Assembly: GCA_002686955.1 (NCBI GenBank)
Contig: NYZA01000090.1
Span: 1-6,268 of the forward strand
Length of the DNA: 6,268 bases
Reading direction: 5' to 3'
Source: Gemmatimonadota bacterium
GTDB taxonomy: Bacteria; GCA-2686955
The notes under the pieces were generated by a model. The model did no database searches. It saw nothing but the letters and a program-made list of their open reading frames with translations, and was not told where the DNA came from. Shown in pieces: positions 5,199 to 6,268 of this stretch (positions within the stretch are counted from its first letter, which is position 1; every line of letters starts with the position of its first letter). The translations under genes and the position numbers were made by a program.

Positions 5199-6056
5199 CT
5201 ACGACCCGAAGCGCGCCAGTCGCAGCCCCAGATTGTAGCTGCGCACCTCAGGGTCGACCGGGCTTCGATCGGCGCTCCGGCAGTCTCTGGCGGCTTCCGA
5301 CCATGAGCCGCCCCGCCGCACGCGACTCGCACCGGTGTCCGGTCCGGCAGGATCGGTCACGGGACCGACGGGATACGCGCCGAAGCGGTCCCAACACCAT
5401 TCGGAGACGTTGCCCGCGGTGTCGTACAGATCCCAGGCATTCGGTGTCTTCAGCCCCACCGGATGCGTGGTCGATCCACCATTCGGGCAATACCAACCGA
5501 TCTGGTCGAGCACGGGATCGAGCACGGTGCAGCCGAAAGGCGCCGTTATCGCTCCATCGAAGAAGTCGCTCTCGGTGCCTGCCCGGCACGCGTACTCCCA
5601 TTCCGCCTCGGTCGGCAAGCGATACCCGTCGCTCCGCTCGATCCAGGTCACCTGATCTCCCTCGATCTCATATGCCGCTTCGAAACCGTGATGTCGCGAC
5701 AGTTCGTTGCAAAAGAGAAGAGCATCCAGCCAACTGACGTTGTCCACCGGGCAATCGGCACCGCATCTCCAGCGCAGGCTTGGGTTGCTCCCCATGACGA
5801 GCTCCCAAAGCTCTTGGGTTACCTCGGTCGCACCGAAAAGATAGCCGCGTGTCAGTGTGACAACGTGTTGCGTCTCGTCGCTGTCGCGCACCGCCGCGCT
5901 CTCCGGCGAACCCGCCACGAATTGGCCCGCGGCGATCGACACCATTTCCGGGATCGGAACGGGCGGCGGCCCGAGATCGAAGGTGTCCCCGCAGCCCGTG
6001 GCCAGGAGCGCGAGGAGCGTCGTGGGCAATCCTCTCGAACCGGCACGACGGACCAT
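5199..6056 (-). CDS. Lipoprotein with FGE-sulfatase/SUMF1-type domain, probably non-catalytic
   Basis: A 285-residue protein with a lipoprotein signal peptide: basic MVRRAGSR, a hydrophobic stretch, then LATGC with Cys22. From about residue 38 it is a SUMF1/formylglycine-generating-enzyme-type domain (C-type-lectin-like fold): EMVSIAAGQFVAGSPE (37-52), ATEVTQELWELVMGSNPS (76-93), VDNVSWLDALLFCNEL (104-119), GYRLPTEAEWEYACRAGT (144-161), NAWDLYDTAGNVSEWCWDRF (206-225), RRGGSWSEAARDCRSADRS (247-265) and NLGLRLAR (275-282). True FGEs carry a catalytic Cys pair just after the RGGS motif; here only C259 is present, aligning with a later Cys, so sulfatase activation is doubtful. The family has many non-FGE members of unknown role. 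I prefer the ATG at 6056 over an in-frame ATG at 6200, because it gives the signal peptide and the longer stretch overlaps another coding frame. The SD is weak. It follows the upstream gene by 5 bp. Confidence 0.8.
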   Translation of the reverse strand: MVRRAGSRGLPTTLLALLATGCGDTFDLGPPPVPIPEMVSIAAGQFVAGSPESAAVRDSDETQHVVTLTRGYLFGATEVTQELWELVMGSNPSLRWRCGADCPVDNVSWLDALLFCNELSRHHGFEAAYEIEGDQVTWIERSDGYRLPTEAEWEYACRAGTESDFFDGAITAPFGCTVLDPVLDQIGWYCPNGGSTTHPVGLKTPNAWDLYDTAGNVSEWCWDRFGAYPVGPVTDPAGPDTGASRVRRGGSWSEAARDCRSADRSPVDPEVRSYNLGLRLARFGS

Positions 6057-6061
6057 CCCGG

Positions 6062-6268
6062 CTACTCGTTCTCGTCCACCCAGACGCCCAAGAGCGCCGG
6101 GGGCGTTGTCTCCTGGTCGATCGGCACGATAGTGAGCGCACGGCTTTCGGAACAACCCATCGCGAGCGCTCCCCGTAGCGGCACGAGCGAGGAATCCCAA
6201 GGGTCACCGCAACCCTCGAGCTCCGCGACCGGTGTAGGGAGCTCCGCCTCGACCAGTCCGCCCGCCTC
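6062..6268 (-). CDS. 3' end of an unidentified minus-strand gene (5' part outside window)
   Basis: One minus-strand frame is open from the window edge to a TAG at 6062-6064, giving 68 C-terminal residues with no start codon needed inside the window. It reads, in part, VEAELPTPVAELEGCGDPW, then SSLVPLRGALAMGCSESRAL and ends in PPALGVWVDENE. The composition is balanced and acidic and most third codon positions are G or C, unlike the Arg-rich frames that overlap it, so this is the likely coding frame. It ends 5 bp before the FGE-like lipoprotein start (GAGTAGCCGGGATG), suggesting an operon. I do not recognise the family. Two Cys residues in a Gly-rich context might form a disulfide in an exported protein, but that is speculation. 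Confidence 0.65.
   Translation of the reverse strand, partial: EAGGLVEAELPTPVAELEGCGDPWDSSLVPLRGALAMGCSESRALTIVPIDQETTPPALLGVWVDENE

Noticed and set aside
5012-5332. N-terminal extension of the LexA frame by 107 codons
   Set aside because: It overlaps the 3' end of the FGE-like gene, has no LexA-like content, and the ATG at 5011 has an ideal GGAGG and gives the standard LexA length.
6057-6200. N-terminal extension of the FGE-like frame to an ATG at 6200
   Set aside because: The stretch is Arg/Gly-rich and overlaps the better-supported partial gene. The ATG at 6056 leads straight into a lipoprotein signal peptide.

Overview
The window is GC-rich, densely packed bacterial DNA in which almost every gene lies on the minus strand. 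Lipoprotein signal peptides, an outer-membrane-type beta-barrel fragment and Sec-exported hydrolases point to a diderm (Gram-negative-type) bacterium. The LexA winged helix looks more like the Bacillus-type recognition helix than the E. coli one. I infer an uncultured lineage such as Myxococcota, Desulfobacterota, Acidobacteriota or similar, but the window has no marker that fixes the phylum.

Layout in coordinate order: (1) the 3' end of a plus-strand gene for a probable outer-membrane beta-barrel protein (2-517). (2) Converging on it with only 7 bp between the stop codons, a minus-strand pair: an exported PHP-type metallohydrolase of the DUF3604/CehA-McbA kind with a DUF4214-like N-terminal region (2095-3699), followed by a neutral-ceramidase-family lipoprotein (525-2087). 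The two genes are 7 bp apart and the second gene's ribosome binding site overlaps the first gene's stop codon, so they are very likely one operon. (3) A VapBC-type toxin-antitoxin pair (AbrB/SpoVT-fold antitoxin 4133-4345, PIN toxin 3762-4136) joined by a GTGA overlap. (4) lexA (4406-5011), a complete 201-residue SOS repressor with cleavage site and Ser/Lys dyad, preceded by a 187-bp intergenic region holding a candidate promoter, a dyad over its -10 element and a perfect 10-bp inverted repeat further upstream. (5) A lipoprotein with a sulfatase-modifying-factor/FGE-type domain (5199-6056) that seems to lack the catalytic cysteine pair. (6) The last 68 codons of another minus-strand gene (6062-6268), which has no start in the window and ends 5 bp before the FGE-like gene.

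Functionally there are three themes: exported hydrolysis of amide- or ester-containing compounds (ceramidase-like plus PHP hydrolase), stress response (LexA next to a VapBC module), and surface lipoproteins. I see no tRNA, rRNA, CRISPR array, insertion sequence, integrase or attachment site. The best leads are the secreted two-hydrolase operon with its DUF4214-PHP fusion, and the unassigned dyads in front of lexA that may show this lineage's LexA operator.
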